Origin: Xaviernesmea oryzae
Lineage (GTDB): Bacteria; Pseudomonadota; Alphaproteobacteria; Rhizobiales; Rhizobiaceae
DNA: 64,000 nt
Assembly: GCF_900177415.1 (NCBI RefSeq)
Contig: NZ_FXAF01000006.1
Span: 1,698,001-1,762,000, forward strand
Direction: 5' to 3'
Shown here: positions 36,269 through 45,695 of the stretch, in pieces
Numbering within the stretch: position 1 is the stretch's first letter
How the letters are laid out: each line of letters begins with the position of its first letter
Translations under genes and position numbers: made by a program
The notes under the pieces: model-generated
Databases searched by the model: none
Told to the model about the DNA's origin: nothing
The model's input: the letters and a program-made list of their open reading frames with translations, nothing else

Positions 36269-36418
36269 TCAGTTTTCCTCGACCTTTATACCATTCTCGC
36301 CGATGCTGATCTGCACGCCTTCGGGTTTTGTTTCTTCCCGGTAGACGTAAAAGCCCAGTCCGGCGACGACCAGGATCAAGGCGCCGATGATAAGGTAGAG
36401 ATTGTTGGTGCGCGTCAT
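36269..36418 (-). CDS. Small single-helix membrane protein, 49 residues
   Basis: The ATG at 36418 has AGGGGG upstream. The chain has one hydrophobic helix (LYLIIGALILVVAGLGFYVY) and a short acidic C-terminal tail (GVQISIGENGIKVEEN) likely outside the membrane. Such proteins are conserved in rhizobia without a known role. It lies 82 bases downstream of the XRE regulator gene, on the same strand. Confidence 0.65.
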   Translation of the reverse strand: MTRTNNLYLIIGALILVVAGLGFYVYREETKPEGVQISIGENGIKVEEN

Positions 36419-36500
36419 GCATGCCCCCTGCAGGATTGAACGGAGGGAAAACGCATGGGAACTCAAAGAGTTCCGGCCCGCAGAGACAATTTGGGAGGGG

Positions 36501-36797
36501 TCAGTCGTCGTTCGCCGCGTTGAGGTTCTGCGGGCGGATGCCCTCGTCATGGGACCGCTGGCGCAGCCTGACGCCCGGTCCTGCGCCGGGATCGTCGCCG
36601 TCGCCGGCGCCCAGGAAGAGGATGCCTCTCGCTTCGAAGATGGCGCGCAGGCGGTCGGAGACCTCGGCGCCTGCGAAGACCTTGGCGGCTTCGGCTTCCT
36701 CGATGGCGGATCTGGAAAGGCCCGAGATGGCGGCGAGTTCCTCCACCGTCATTCCCGTCATGGCGCGCGCGGCGCGCAGTTGAGACGCTGTCAGCAT
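36501..36797 (-). CDS. XRE-family helix-turn-helix protein
   Basis: A 98-residue regulator starting MLTASQLRAARAMTGMTVEE. The XRE helix-turn-helix covers LRAARAMTGMTVEELAAISG and LSRSAIEEAEAAK. A DUF6456-like or ligand-sensing domain is absent; the C-terminal 40 residues are polar and variable. It may act locally on the polysaccharide locus or the small genes beside it, but this is only by position. Confidence 0.75.
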   Translation of the reverse strand: MLTASQLRAARAMTGMTVEELAAISGLSRSAIEEAEAAKVFAGAEVSDRLRAIFEARGILFLGAGDGDDPGAGPGVRLRQRSHDEGIRPQNLNAANDD

Positions 36798-36829
36798 GGG
36801 ATTTGATCTGGAGCGGAGGGGGCCGGAAG

Positions 36830-38101
36830 TCAAGTCCGCGGCGGGGCCGGACGGCGGTTCATGGCCTGCGATCGCCGGTAGCGGTGCTCGAGGGCCGCGC
36901 AGCCCCAGACGATGCCGAGCAGCAGGTAGAAATGCCGCCAGTGGTCTGTATCGATGACGTTGCCGATGATGGCGTGGCCGAGGATCATCACCCAGGCGAT
37001 CATCAGATAGGGCTGCCAGGGACGCTCGCGCAGCATGTAGCGGAAGCCGAACCAGAGCGTCGACCAGATCGTGATCTGATAGGTCACGGCACCCAGCCAG
37101 CCGTAGGTGGTGAGCGTCTTCAGCCAGATATTGTGCTCGTCCTCGCCGAACATCTTGCCGAACGTCATCGGCCCGAGGCCGAGCGGCCGCTCCATGGCCA
37201 TGAGGAAGCCGATCTTGTGGCGCTCGAAGCGGCCGAGGCGCGCTCCGTCATACTCCTGCACCAGCCGGGCGCGGTTCGTGAAGAGATCGGAAACCTGCGG
37301 GAACTGCAGCGCGACGGCAAGCACGAGCACCAGGAAAAGGGCGGCCCCGATCGCGATCGCCAGGATCTTGAAGCGGAAGGCGGTCGTCCGCTCCTTCAGC
37401 AGCATGATGACGACGAGGGCCGCGCCGCCGAAGACGAGCAGGCCCCAGGCGGCGCGCGAGAAGGACAGGAAGATGCCGAAGGCGAGGACGAGGATGCCGA
37501 GGATCAGGAGCGGCGTCCTGACGAGCGGCCCCGTCAGCAGGCGGTGGAGCAGATAGAGGAGGGGTGCCACCAGATAGGGGCCGAAGACGTTGGGGTCCTG
37601 GAAGGCGCCCATGGCGCGGTCGTAGCGGGTGAAGACATGCGCGCCCGGAAAGGCGTTGAAATACCCGGCGATGCCGAGCAGGGCGGTGATGATGGCCGCC
37701 GCGACCCAGGCCTTGAAGACGAGGGAGAGCCGCCGGTGGTCGTCCTCGACGATCGCCGCGAAGAAGACCGAACTCAGCGCCAGGAAGACCGAGACGGCGA
37801 AGTACATCGGCGCGCCGCTCATGTCCTTCATGGCGAACATGGTGGTGAGGCCGCTCAGGTTGAAGATCATGAGCAGGACGAGCAGCGACGCGACGGTACG
37901 GGATATTTTCAGGCCCAGCAGGAACCAGACGGCGACCTGCCCCACCATGATCAACTCGTAAGGCGCGGGCTCCGACATGACGAAGCCGGAAAGGAAGACG
38001 CCGAAGGCGATCATGGCCGAGCCGGCAAGCCTCATGGCGGCCAGCCGGCTGTCGAACTGCTCCGGATGGTCGCTCCGGGGATTGTAGGCGAGCGAACTCA
38101 A
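36830..38101 (-). CDS. O-antigen ligase/polymerase family protein
   Basis: A 423-residue membrane protein with about eleven helices and a large periplasmic loop near residues 265-310. The Wzy/WaaL-type core includes FGIFLSFSRAAWGLLVFGGA and GFLMAMERPLGLGPMTFGKM, ending in EDEHNIWLKTLTTYGWLG with the conserved His. It polymerises or ligates undecaprenyl-linked sugar chains in the periplasm. It starts at TTG 38101, which overlaps the upstream stop (TTGA), so translation is coupled to the sugar-phosphate transferase gene. Confidence 0.88.
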   Translation of the reverse strand: MSSLAYNPRSDHPEQFDSRLAAMRLAGSAMIAFGVFLSGFVMSEPAPYELIMVGQVAVWFLLGLKISRTVASLLVLLMIFNLSGLTTMFAMKDMSGAPMYFAVSVFLALSSVFFAAIVEDDHRRLSLVFKAWVAAAIITALLGIAGYFNAFPGAHVFTRYDRAMGAFQDPNVFGPYLVAPLLYLLHRLLTGPLVRTPLLILGILVLAFGIFLSFSRAAWGLLVFGGAALVVIMLLKERTTAFRFKILAIAIGAALFLVLVLAVALQFPQVSDLFTNRARLVQEYDGARLGRFERHKIGFLMAMERPLGLGPMTFGKMFGEDEHNIWLKTLTTYGWLGAVTYQITIWSTLWFGFRYMLRERPWQPYLMIAWVMILGHAIIGNVIDTDHWRHFYLLLGIVWGCAALEHRYRRSQAMNRRPAPPRT

Positions 38102-39651
38102 TAGGCATTGTCCGTGTTGAGAAGCCGGATCGGCGTCAGGAACAGGATCTTGAGATCGAAGAGGAGAGACCAGTTCTCGATATAGTCGAGGTCATAGGCC
38201 GTGCGGGCGCGGATCTTCTCGTCGCTGTCGAGTTCGCCGCGAAGCCCGTTGATCTGCGCCCAGCCTGTGACGCCGGGCTTGACGCGGTGGCGTGCGAAAT
38301 AGCTCTCGACCACATCGACATACTTGCGGTCGCCGGTCTGGGCATGCACCGCATGCGGACGCGGGCCGACGAGCGAGAGCTCGCCGCGCAGGACGTTGAA
38401 GAGCTGCGGCAGCTCGTCGACCGAGGACTTGCGCAGGAAGCGGCCGACCGGCGTGACCCGCGGATCGCCCTTGGTGACCGCCCTGATCGCGGTCTGGTCG
38501 CCCATGTTCGTGTACATCGAGCGGAACTTCAGGACCTCGATCACCTCGTTGTTGAAGCCGTGGCGCTTCTGGCGGAAGAGGACGGGGCCTTTCGACGTGG
38601 CCTTCACGGCGATCGCCGCCCCCAGCATGACCGGCCAGAGCAGCACGATCGCGACGACGGAGAAGACGATGTCGAAGATGCGCTTGGCAACCGAATCCCA
38701 GTCGCGGATCGGCTTGTCGAAAATGTCGAACATCGGCACCGCGCCGACATGCGAGTAGGAGCGGGGGCGGAAGCGCAGGCGGTTCGCATGGGCGGCGAGG
38801 CGGATGTCGACCGGCAGCACCCAGAGCTTTCTGAGGAGCTGCAGGATGCGCTGTTCGGCTGTTGCCGGCAGCGCGATGATCAGCATGTCGATGCGGGCGA
38901 GACGCGCGAATTCCACCAGCTCGGCAAAGGTGCCGAGCTTCGGATAGCCCGCGACGACGGTCGGCGAGCGCTCGCTGTTGCGGTCGTCGAAGATACCGCA
39001 GATGCGGATGTCGTTGTCGGGTTGCGCTTCGAGCTGGCGGACGAGCTGCTTGGCGGGCTCCCCGCCGCCGACGATGACGGCACGGCGCTCCATCACGCCG
39101 TTGCGGGCCCAGTTGCGGATGGCGAAGGCGGTGAGTTGCCGCTCGAGGAGCAGGAAGCCGGCGCCGGCAACGAACCAGACGAGAAGAGCGGCAAGAGAGT
39201 AGGGGCGGGATTCGGCCAGGTAAAGGACCGCGGCCGTCGCCAGGAAACCGATCGTCCAGCCGGTGAAGACGCGTCTGGCGGCCCGGTTGGCGCCGCGCAG
39301 CGACGGGATCTGATAGGTATCGGCGATCTGCAGGAGCAGGACGGTAAGGGTCGATCCGGCGGCGATCAGGGCGAAACGGGCGAGAAAGCCGCCGGCTTCG
39401 ACCGGCGCCATCAGCGCGCCGACGAGGAGGCCGATCGCCAGCAGGGCGGCAAGCTCGAACAGCCGGAACTGGCCGATCAGTATGGTGGGCGACGTGCTGT
39501 CGTCGCGGAACTGCTCGGCGATCTGCCGCGCGAGAGGATTGAGCGCCGTGGCGTTTGCCGGGGCCTGCTTCTCTTCGCCGGCGCGGATTTCCGCAACCTT
39601 CCTGCGAAGATCCTCGACATCGAACTGTTCGGACTTGTTCGGCTGGCTCAT
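38098..39651 (-). CDS. Undecaprenyl-phosphate sugar phosphotransferase (WcaJ/ExoY family)
   Basis: Starts polysaccharide synthesis by placing a sugar-1-phosphate on undecaprenyl phosphate. The 517-residue chain starts [19 protein letters not shown] after AGAGGGA. Four N-terminal helices and a CoA-binding-like domain ([20 protein letters not shown]) precede the catalytic domain: [40 protein letters not shown] and [17 protein letters not shown]. This is the WcaJ-type layout, longer than ExoY. Confidence 0.93.
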   Translation of the reverse strand: MSQPNKSEQFDVEDLRRKVAEIRAGEEKQAPANATALNPLARQIAEQFRDDSTSPTILIGQFRLFELAALLAIGLLVGALMAPVEAGGFLARFALIAAGSTLTVLLLQIADTYQIPSLRGANRAARRVFTGWTIGFLATAAVLYLAESRPYSLAALLVWFVAGAGFLLLERQLTAFAIRNWARNGVMERRAVIVGGGEPAKQLVRQLEAQPDNDIRICGIFDDRNSERSPTVVAGYPKLGTFAELVEFARLARIDMLIIALPATAEQRILQLLRKLWVLPVDIRLAAHANRLRFRPRSYSHVGAVPMFDIFDKPIRDWDSVAKRIFDIVFSVVAIVLLWPVMLGAAIAVKATSKGPVLFRQKRHGFNNEVIEVLKFRSMYTNMGDQTAIRAVTKGDPRVTPVGRFLRKSSVDELPQLFNVLRGELSLVGPRPHAVHAQTGDRKYVDVVESYFARHRVKPGVTGWAQINGLRGELDSDEKIRARTAYDLDYIENWSLLFDLKILFLTPIRLLNTDNAY

Positions 39652-39732
39652 CGACCGATCCCTCTGGCGTCCCATGCCCCGACGGAGCTGGAAGTATTTG
39701 GAACACCTAACAGAAAGAGGTGAAGGAAGCCT

Positions 39733-40893
39733 TTAGGATTGCCCGGGCGCGGCGGCCGTGGCCAGCAGATTCCGGTACAGGTCGAGCATGTCGCGGGCCA
39801 TGACCGAGGCGGAGAAGACCGCCTTGAACGCCTCCGGCTTCGGCATGACCTGATCCTTCCAGCCGGGCGTGGTGACGGCTTGCGTCATGATGCGGGCAAG
39901 ATCGCCCGCATCGCCGGGATTGGCGAGCGCCGCGCTCGTTTCTCCCAGCACTTCCGGAATGCCGCCGACCCGCGAGGCGATCACCGCCTTGCCGGCCGCA
40001 AGCGCCTCCAGCACTATATAGGGCATGGCCTCGGCGCGGGAGGGCACGACGACGGTCCTTGCGAGCGCGAAGGCTTCGCGCGCCGGCATGGCGGGCCGCA
40101 TCTCGATGCGGCGGCCGAGGCCGCGTTCGGCCATCATCGCCTCGTAGCGGTCGCGGTCCGGACCGTCGCCGACCATCAGCGCCGAAAGAGGATGGCCGAC
40201 GGCACGCTCCGTGCGGGCGAAGGCGTCGATGAAGACGTCCGGACCCTTGAGGTCGCGCAGCATGCCGATATAGAGGAAATGCGGCGCCTCCCGGCCGGCT
40301 TCGATCGCCTCGAACTCGGCGTCCTTGATGCCGTTGTAGATGACGCGGGTGACAGCGCGCGGTTTGCCGACCTTCGCCTCGTAGGTGCGCCGCTCGTAAT
40401 CGCAGACGAAGACGAGGCCGTCGCCGAAATGCTCCTGGAAGCGCTCGAGGCGAAGCACGACCTGACCGGAGAGGTTCGACCGGTCGAAATGCAGGCTGCC
40501 GCCATGCGGGGAATAAAGGCGGGCTACGCGATACCTGTTGACCCGCAGGGCTGAGCCGATCAGCCGGGCAAGGACGCCGCCCTTGGCGCCATGCCCGTGC
40601 ACGATGTCCGGCTGCAAGCTCTTGATATGTTTGTAGCTTCTGTAGATGGCGGCGAGATCGGAAGGGGCGATCGCGCGGCGTATCGGGATGCGGGTGAGGC
40701 CGAGCGAAAGCTGTGGCCGGATGCTGTCGAAGAGCCGGTCCTCATGCGCTCCGCCGGTCGAGCTGTCGCACAGGATGCCGACCTCGTGGCCGGCTGCGCG
40801 GTGCTCCTCGACCAGATCGCGCACATGGCGGAAGATTCCGCCGACGGGGGACCGAAAACAGTGGAGTATCCGCAGGGGAGCGTTCTCCGACAT
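39733..40893 (-). CDS. Glycosyltransferase family 4
   Basis: A 386-residue GT-B fold enzyme acting at the cytoplasmic face. The N-terminal domain begins LRILHCFRSPVGGIFRHVRD. The C-terminal nucleotide-sugar site is in FLYIGMLRDLKGPDVFIDAF and VVPSRAEAMPYIVLEALAAGK, with the E-x7-E motif as EAMPYIVLE. Sugar specificity is not readable. It is preceded by the Wza-like gene with 6 bases between. Confidence 0.92.
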   Translation of the reverse strand: MSENAPLRILHCFRSPVGGIFRHVRDLVEEHRAAGHEVGILCDSSTGGAHEDRLFDSIRPQLSLGLTRIPIRRAIAPSDLAAIYRSYKHIKSLQPDIVHGHGAKGGVLARLIGSALRVNRYRVARLYSPHGGSLHFDRSNLSGQVVLRLERFQEHFGDGLVFVCDYERRTYEAKVGKPRAVTRVIYNGIKDAEFEAIEAGREAPHFLYIGMLRDLKGPDVFIDAFARTERAVGHPLSALMVGDGPDRDRYEAMMAERGLGRRIEMRPAMPAREAFALARTVVVPSRAEAMPYIVLEALAAGKAVIASRVGGIPEVLGETSAALANPGDAGDLARIMTQAVTTPGWKDQVMPKPEAFKAVFSASVMARDMLDLYRNLLATAAAPGQS

Positions 40894-40899
40894 GATCCC

Positions 40900-41499
40900 T
40901 CAAAAGAGCCGCTCGCGAACGTAGATCGTATCACCTGCCAGAACCGGTGCGGAGGTCGCCGTACGGCCGGTGATCACCTGGCCGTTGATCTTGCGGGTGA
41001 CGTCGACGTCGCGCTGATTGCCGCGGGAGGTGAACCCGCCGGCGATCGCGACGGCATTCTGGGCGGTCATGCCGGGAACGTAGGAATACTGCCCCGGCCG
41101 GCCCACCTCGCCCATGACGAAGACGGGCCGGTAGCGATCGACTTCGATCGTCACGTCGGGATCGCGCAGATAGCCCTGGCGGAGGCGCGCGGCGATCGCG
41201 CCTTCCAGCGCCGGCAGGGTCTGCCCTCGGGCGGCGATCTGGCCGATCAGGGGGAAGGCGACGTAGCCGGCCTGGTCGACCGTATAGGTGTTGGTCAGGC
41301 CCGGCTGGTCGAAGACGCTGATGCGCAGCCGGTCGCCGCTATCGAGCCGGTAGGGCTGGATCGTTGCTTCCTGAAAGCTTTTCGGCGCAGGCGCGCTGCT
41401 TGTGCAGCCTGCAAGCGCTGTTGCGGCAAGTGCAAGCGCCAGCACGTGTTTGGCCAGCACGTGTGTGGCCAGAACATGTTTGGATTGGACGAAGGACAT
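40900..41499 (-). CDS. Polysaccharide export lipoprotein (Wza-like)
   Basis: A 199-residue outer-membrane secretin-like protein. The lipobox is AATALAGC-TSS. The Poly_export domain is DSGDRLRISVFDQPGLTNTY, with a SLBB-type strand FVMGEVGRPGQYSYVPGMTA. It lacks the C-terminal amphipathic helix of E. coli Wza. The N-terminus before the lipobox has an odd triple HVLA repeat (SKHVLATHVLAKHVLALAL) from duplicated DNA. It opens the minus-strand four-gene run 41499-36830 and is divergent from the Wzc-like gene. Confidence 0.92.
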   Translation of the reverse strand: MSFVQSKHVLATHVLAKHVLALALAATALAGCTSSAPAPKSFQEATIQPYRLDSGDRLRISVFDQPGLTNTYTVDQAGYVAFPLIGQIAARGQTLPALEGAIAARLRQGYLRDPDVTIEVDRYRPVFVMGEVGRPGQYSYVPGMTAQNAVAIAGGFTSRGNQRDVDVTRKINGQVITGRTATSAPVLAGDTIYVRERLF

Positions 41500-41551
41500 T
41501 TCCGCGTAGGGCTCCGGCTATTCCAGCATCTGGGCCCGTTATCGATCCGTT

Positions 41552-41630
41552 AGGGTTAATGCCCGGTAAAGATGCGAGGAATTTTATGATTTTCTTATAT
41601 GCCGCCGGCACGCGGGGCGCCATTAACCCT
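41552..41630. promoter_or_regulatory. Inverted repeat in the wza/wzc divergent promoter region
   Basis: Perfect 10-base arms AGGGTTAATG (41552) and CATTAACCCT (41621) are 59 bases apart. A second pair, GGTAAA (41565) and TTTACC (41647), is also in the gap. Spacing would allow looping or two half-sites for a shared regulator. Confidence 0.45.
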
Positions 41631-41683
41631 CGCGTTACCATGATCCTTTACCATTTGCCGAAACCGATCAGCGGGAGCGTATC

Positions 41684-43927
41684 ATGTCAGGCGTAAACGG
41701 CGGCAATCAGGACGTGGACATCGACCTTGGGCGGATCGTGTCGGCGGTCTGGGAGCGCAAGGCGAGGATCATTGGCGTGACGGTTGTCGCCGCCGCCGCC
41801 GCTCTCGTGGCAACCAGCCTGACGACGCCGAGCTACAGGGGCGAAACGCGGCTGCTGATCGAATCCCGCTCGCCCAACCTGACCGGAGGCGAGGGCGCGC
41901 CGCAGGCCAACGACCCGGTTCTCGACGCGCTCAACATCACCAGCCAGGCGCAGGTCCTGCAATCGACCGACCTGATCAGGCGCGTGGCCCGCGAGCTCAA
42001 TCTCGCCGAGCTCAAGGAATTCGATCCGGCCGCGCAGTCGCTCCTTCCCGACCCGCTCGTGCTGATCGGGCTCAAGCAGGACCCGATGAAGCTCGATGCG
42101 GAAGACCGGGTGATCCGGGAGTTCCGCGACAAGCTCGAGGTCTATCCGGTGGAGAATTCCCGCGTCATCGCGATCGAGTTCTCCTCGCACGATCCGAAGC
42201 TCGCCGCCGACATCCCGAACAAGATGGCGGAAGTCTATCTGGAGATCCAGAGCGGCGCCAAGCTCGATACCCATTCCGAAACCGCCAAATGGCTGGAACC
42301 GGAAATCGCCACCCTGACCCAGAAGGTCCAGGAGGCGGAAAGGAAGGTGGCGGACTACCGTTCCTCCAACGGTCTCTTCCAGACGACCGAGACCAACAGC
42401 TTCTCCGCCCAGCAGCTCAACGACATTTCCACCGAGCTTGCCCGCGTGCGGGCGGAGCGGGCGAATGCCGAGGCGCGCGCCGAAAACGTCCGCGCGGCGC
42501 TCAAGGCCGGCCGCGATTCCGATACGCTGGCCGATGTGGTCGGCTCCCAGGTGATCCAGCGCCTCAAGGAGGCCGAAGCCAACCTTCAGGCCCAGATATC
42601 GGATCAGTCCACGCAGCTGCTGGACGGCCATCCGCGGCTGAGAGGCCTGCGCGCCCAGCTTGCCGGCATCCGCCAGCAGATCGACAGCGAAACGAAGAAG
42701 ATCCTTGCGAGCCTCGACAACGAGGCGGAGGTGTCGCGCCTGCGCGAGCGACAGCTCATGGGGCAGCTCAACGGACTGAAGGCCGATTCCGCCAAGGCCG
42801 GCGAAGAGGAGGTGGGCCTGCGGGCGCTCGAACGCGAAGCGACGGCGCAGCGCCAGCTTCTCGAGACCTATCTCGCCCGCTATCGCGAGGCGACCTCCCG
42901 TATCGAGAGCAATTCCAGCCCCGCCGATGCCCGCGTCGTCTCGCGCGCCGTCGAGCCCTCCGAACCCTATTTCCCGAAGATCATCCCGATCGTCGTCGTC
43001 GTGTCGCTCGCGACCTTCATCCTCGGCTGCCTGATGATCATGGTCGTCGAGCTCTTTTCCGGCCGCGCGCTGCGTCCGTCAGGTCTGCGGGATGCCGAGC
43101 CCGAGGCCGAAGTCGAGGCCGCGCCGGCGCCTGCTGCTCCTGCCGAGACCGACGCGGCCGCGCCGCTGCCGATCCACCGGATGCAGGCCGAGGCCGCGCG
43201 GTTCAGCCGTCCGGAGCCGGCGCAGGAAGAGGAGACGGTCGCGGCCGCGACACCTTCCGAACCTGAGGAGCCGGCCAAGGAAACTCCTGCCGCACGGCCG
43301 GCCGAGGAGCGGGATGTGGCGGCAGCCGGCGACCAGGCTTTCACGATCGCTTCCGTCGCGCATTACCTCCTGCGCCATGGCATTCCGGTGGCGATCGGCA
43401 TCTCGCCGGGCGGTGACGAGGGATCGAGCGCCAGCGTCATGCTTGCCCGCGAGATCGCCGGACGCGGCCGGACCGTCGTGCTGGTCGACATGACCGGCTC
43501 GGCCTGCCCGACGCGCCTGATGGCGGACGAACCCGGACTGCCGGGCATCACCGATCTTCTCTGCGGCGAGACCGCCTTCGGCGACGCGATCCATCGGGAC
43601 CGGCTTTCAGACGCCCATATCATCCCGCACGGGGCCTCCGATCCCGCCCAGGCGATGCGCGGCGCCGACCGCCTGACGATGATCATCGATGCGCTGGCGG
43701 ATGCCTACGACCTCGTTCTGGTCGAATGCGGCCCGGCCGAAATTTCCGGCGTTTCGCGCCTGACCCGGAACGAATTGGCCGAGATCGTTCTCTCGGTGCC
43801 GGGCTTCAAGGACGAGGACGTGGCCACGCTGGTGACGGATTTCGAAACGGCCGGATACCGCAACGTGCTGGTCATGACGGAAGCCGGCGACCGGCGCTCG
43901 CCGCGCCCGGGCCGCCGCGCGGCTTGA
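41684..43927 (+). CDS. Wzc/ExoP-like polysaccharide co-polymerase with degenerate ATP site
   Basis: A 747-residue inner-membrane protein. Two membrane helices (ARIIGVTVVAAAAALVATSL and IIPIVVVVSLATFILGCLMI) bracket a periplasmic coiled-coil Wzz domain. A 90-residue P/A/E-rich linker leads to a cytoplasmic BY-kinase-like domain. Its Walker A is AIGISPGGDEGSSASVMLA, without the Lys of GxGKS, while the Walker A' VVLVDMTGSA keeps the Asp. No C-terminal Tyr cluster is present. It probably sets chain length without tyrosine autokinase activity. Confidence 0.9.
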   Translation: MSGVNGGNQDVDIDLGRIVSAVWERKARIIGVTVVAAAAALVATSLTTPSYRGETRLLIESRSPNLTGGEGAPQANDPVLDALNITSQAQVLQSTDLIRRVARELNLAELKEFDPAAQSLLPDPLVLIGLKQDPMKLDAEDRVIREFRDKLEVYPVENSRVIAIEFSSHDPKLAADIPNKMAEVYLEIQSGAKLDTHSETAKWLEPEIATLTQKVQEAERKVADYRSSNGLFQTTETNSFSAQQLNDISTELARVRAERANAEARAENVRAALKAGRDSDTLADVVGSQVIQRLKEAEANLQAQISDQSTQLLDGHPRLRGLRAQLAGIRQQIDSETKKILASLDNEAEVSRLRERQLMGQLNGLKADSAKAGEEEVGLRALEREATAQRQLLETYLARYREATSRIESNSSPADARVVSRAVEPSEPYFPKIIPIVVVVSLATFILGCLMIMVVELFSGRALRPSGLRDAEPEAEVEAAPAPAAPAETDAAAPLPIHRMQAEAARFSRPEPAQEEETVAAATPSEPEEPAKETPAARPAEERDVAAAGDQAFTIASVAHYLLRHGIPVAIGISPGGDEGSSASVMLAREIAGRGRTVVLVDMTGSACPTRLMADEPGLPGITDLLCGETAFGDAIHRDRLSDAHIIPHGASDPAQAMRGADRLTMIIDALADAYDLVLVECGPAEISGVSRLTRNELAEIVLSVPGFKDEDVATLVTDFETAGYRNVLVMTEAGDRRSPRPGRRAA

Positions 43928-43933
43928 GACCGG

Positions 43934-45178
43934 TCAATCGCCGTCGGAAACGGCTGCCTCCGGTGGCCTTGAAGGTTGGCCGGCCCTCCACCGCTGCACC
44001 ATCGCATAGAGGTGCGGGCTGCGCTTGATCGCGGCCTTCGCCCTGGTCCTGCCGATCAGCAGGGGGCGTGCGATCGATCCCTTCCATGTCAGCGGCAGCA
44101 GGATGTCGTGCTGCACGGTTTCCCGGCTGCACCAGTTGCGCTTGTAGGGCTGGTCGCCGATGCCGAAATCGAAGACCGAGACGCCCTCGCGGCAGGATCG
44201 TTCGATCATCAGCCAGAAGAGAAGCTCGCCGGGGCTTGCCTCCGGGCAAATCGTCTCGTCGATCGAGCTGAACTGGCAGATGACGTAGTCGCCCTTGCGG
44301 GACAGGCCAGCGATCGCGGGGATATGGCCCTCGTGCTCGCCGCGCAGCCGGATGGCATGCAGGATGAGCGGCGTATCGCCGCCTTCTTCCGGAACGTCGA
44401 GGAGCCGGTGGAAGAAATCGCGCGTCTCCAGGGGCTGGAAGACGTCCGGCAGGCCGAACAGGCGCAGCCGCGCGCCCTTCTGGCGGAAGAAGAGGTCGAG
44501 GAGGGCGTGCTTCTCGCCATGCTCCCTCGGGACGATATACTCGTAGCCGCCAATCGCCTCGATCTTGCGGCTGGAGGAGCGGAACTTCTTGCGGCGGCTC
44601 TTGGCGTTGAGCTGGGCGATCGTCGCCTCGAAATCGGCAAAGAGGGGGAGCTGGAAGGAGCGGTTCTGGTTCTCGATCGTCGCAAGACCCGCGAGCGGAT
44701 GCCGCATGCCGCGCCAGTGGAGCGGGATATTATCGAGCACGACGAGATCGGCCTTGTCCTGAAGCGCGGTCCTCAGCGCATAGGCGAAGTTCTGGAGTTC
44801 TTCCGCGTCCGGAGCGGTGAGGTCGGGATCGAAAAGCCCGGTATTGCCGTTGTTGAAGCGGTCGCCCGGAAAGCGGGCGATCCTGACGCCTTTTTCCAGG
44901 ACGATTTCGAGGGGCAGGATGAGATGCGTGCGGCCGTCCGCAACGCCTCGAACGACCGCAAGCTCCTGGCCGTGCGCTTCGGTCCAGGCGAGACACCAGT
45001 CGAGACCCTGGTGCAGCGAGTTGATCGCGAGGTTTTCGAGCCGTCGCCATTCGCCTTCGGCGGATCGCGGATCGCCGGCGGCGTCGATCGTCAGCGCGGA
45101 GAAGCGGACAGCTTCCGCGCCGGTCCGCCCGCCGGGCGTCTCGACGATCGCTTCTTCGTATTGCATCTTCCGCTGCAT
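43934..45178 (-). CDS. CelD/BcsL-type GNAT acyltransferase
   Basis: A 414-residue protein of the cellulose-biosynthesis CelD family (GNAT_6-like). The conserved C-terminal block is SPGELLFWLMIERSCREGVS followed by FDFGIGDQPYKRNWCS. It probably acylates polysaccharide or its precursor in the cytoplasm. ATG 45178 is shown; ATG 45166 with GCGGAAG upstream is an alternative. It is convergent with the Wzc-like gene (6 bases) and is the last gene of the locus on this side. Confidence 0.85.
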   Translation of the reverse strand: MQRKMQYEEAIVETPGGRTGAEAVRFSALTIDAAGDPRSAEGEWRRLENLAINSLHQGLDWCLAWTEAHGQELAVVRGVADGRTHLILPLEIVLEKGVRIARFPGDRFNNGNTGLFDPDLTAPDAEELQNFAYALRTALQDKADLVVLDNIPLHWRGMRHPLAGLATIENQNRSFQLPLFADFEATIAQLNAKSRRKKFRSSSRKIEAIGGYEYIVPREHGEKHALLDLFFRQKGARLRLFGLPDVFQPLETRDFFHRLLDVPEEGGDTPLILHAIRLRGEHEGHIPAIAGLSRKGDYVICQFSSIDETICPEASPGELLFWLMIERSCREGVSVFDFGIGDQPYKRNWCSRETVQHDILLPLTWKGSIARPLLIGRTRAKAAIKRSPHLYAMVQRWRAGQPSRPPEAAVSDGD

Positions 45179-45293
45179 GGCTTCGCCCGCATCTGCCGTT
45201 TGCAGGCAGGATGGGCCGAAGACGCCAAAAATCGGTTTATGGTCAGGGGGAGGGGCGGGGAAACCGGCGCTGCTGGTTAATCGCCGGTAAAGC

Positions 45294-45506
45294 TCAGCCC
45301 TTCGGTTTCGGCCCGGCCATCCATTTGATGATCAGCATCGCGGGCAGGATCCAGAGAAGGCCGGACAGCAGGAAATAGAGGAAGTGCACCCACCAGGGCG
45401 AGGTGGCGAGAAGCAGCGTCGCGACGGTCGTGGCGGCGAGCGCATAGACGATCACCAGGACGATGATCAGAATGGTGCCGATGAAACTTCTCAAACGCGG
45501 GACCAA
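45294..45506 (-). CDS. DUF2842 small membrane protein
   Basis: A 70-residue protein with two hydrophobic helices (IGTILIIVLVIVYALAATTV and FLYFLLSGLLWILPAMLIIK) and a C-terminal WMAGPKPKG. This matches DUF2842, typical of alphaproteobacteria and often next to ctaA. It begins at TTG 45506 after GAGGAG. It is divergent from ctaA. Its function is not known; a link to heme or oxidase assembly is suggested only by position. Confidence 0.82.
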   Translation of the reverse strand: MVPRLRSFIGTILIIVLVIVYALAATTVATLLLATSPWWVHFLYFLLSGLLWILPAMLIIKWMAGPKPKG

Positions 45507-45695
45507 AATGCCTTCTCCTCTATGGCGGCCGCCGGCCTGTGATCATGCGGCCGCGACCGCTGTCCGCGACTGGATGCCGCAAAGCGCCGGGGCTTGTTTT
45601 GCACGGGTCGATGAGGCAAAGCAACGCGAAATGCTTGTGGATGCGCCTCCTGTGGATGGAGGCGCCTTTTGGCGTGAGCGACAGGAGCGTGCCCC

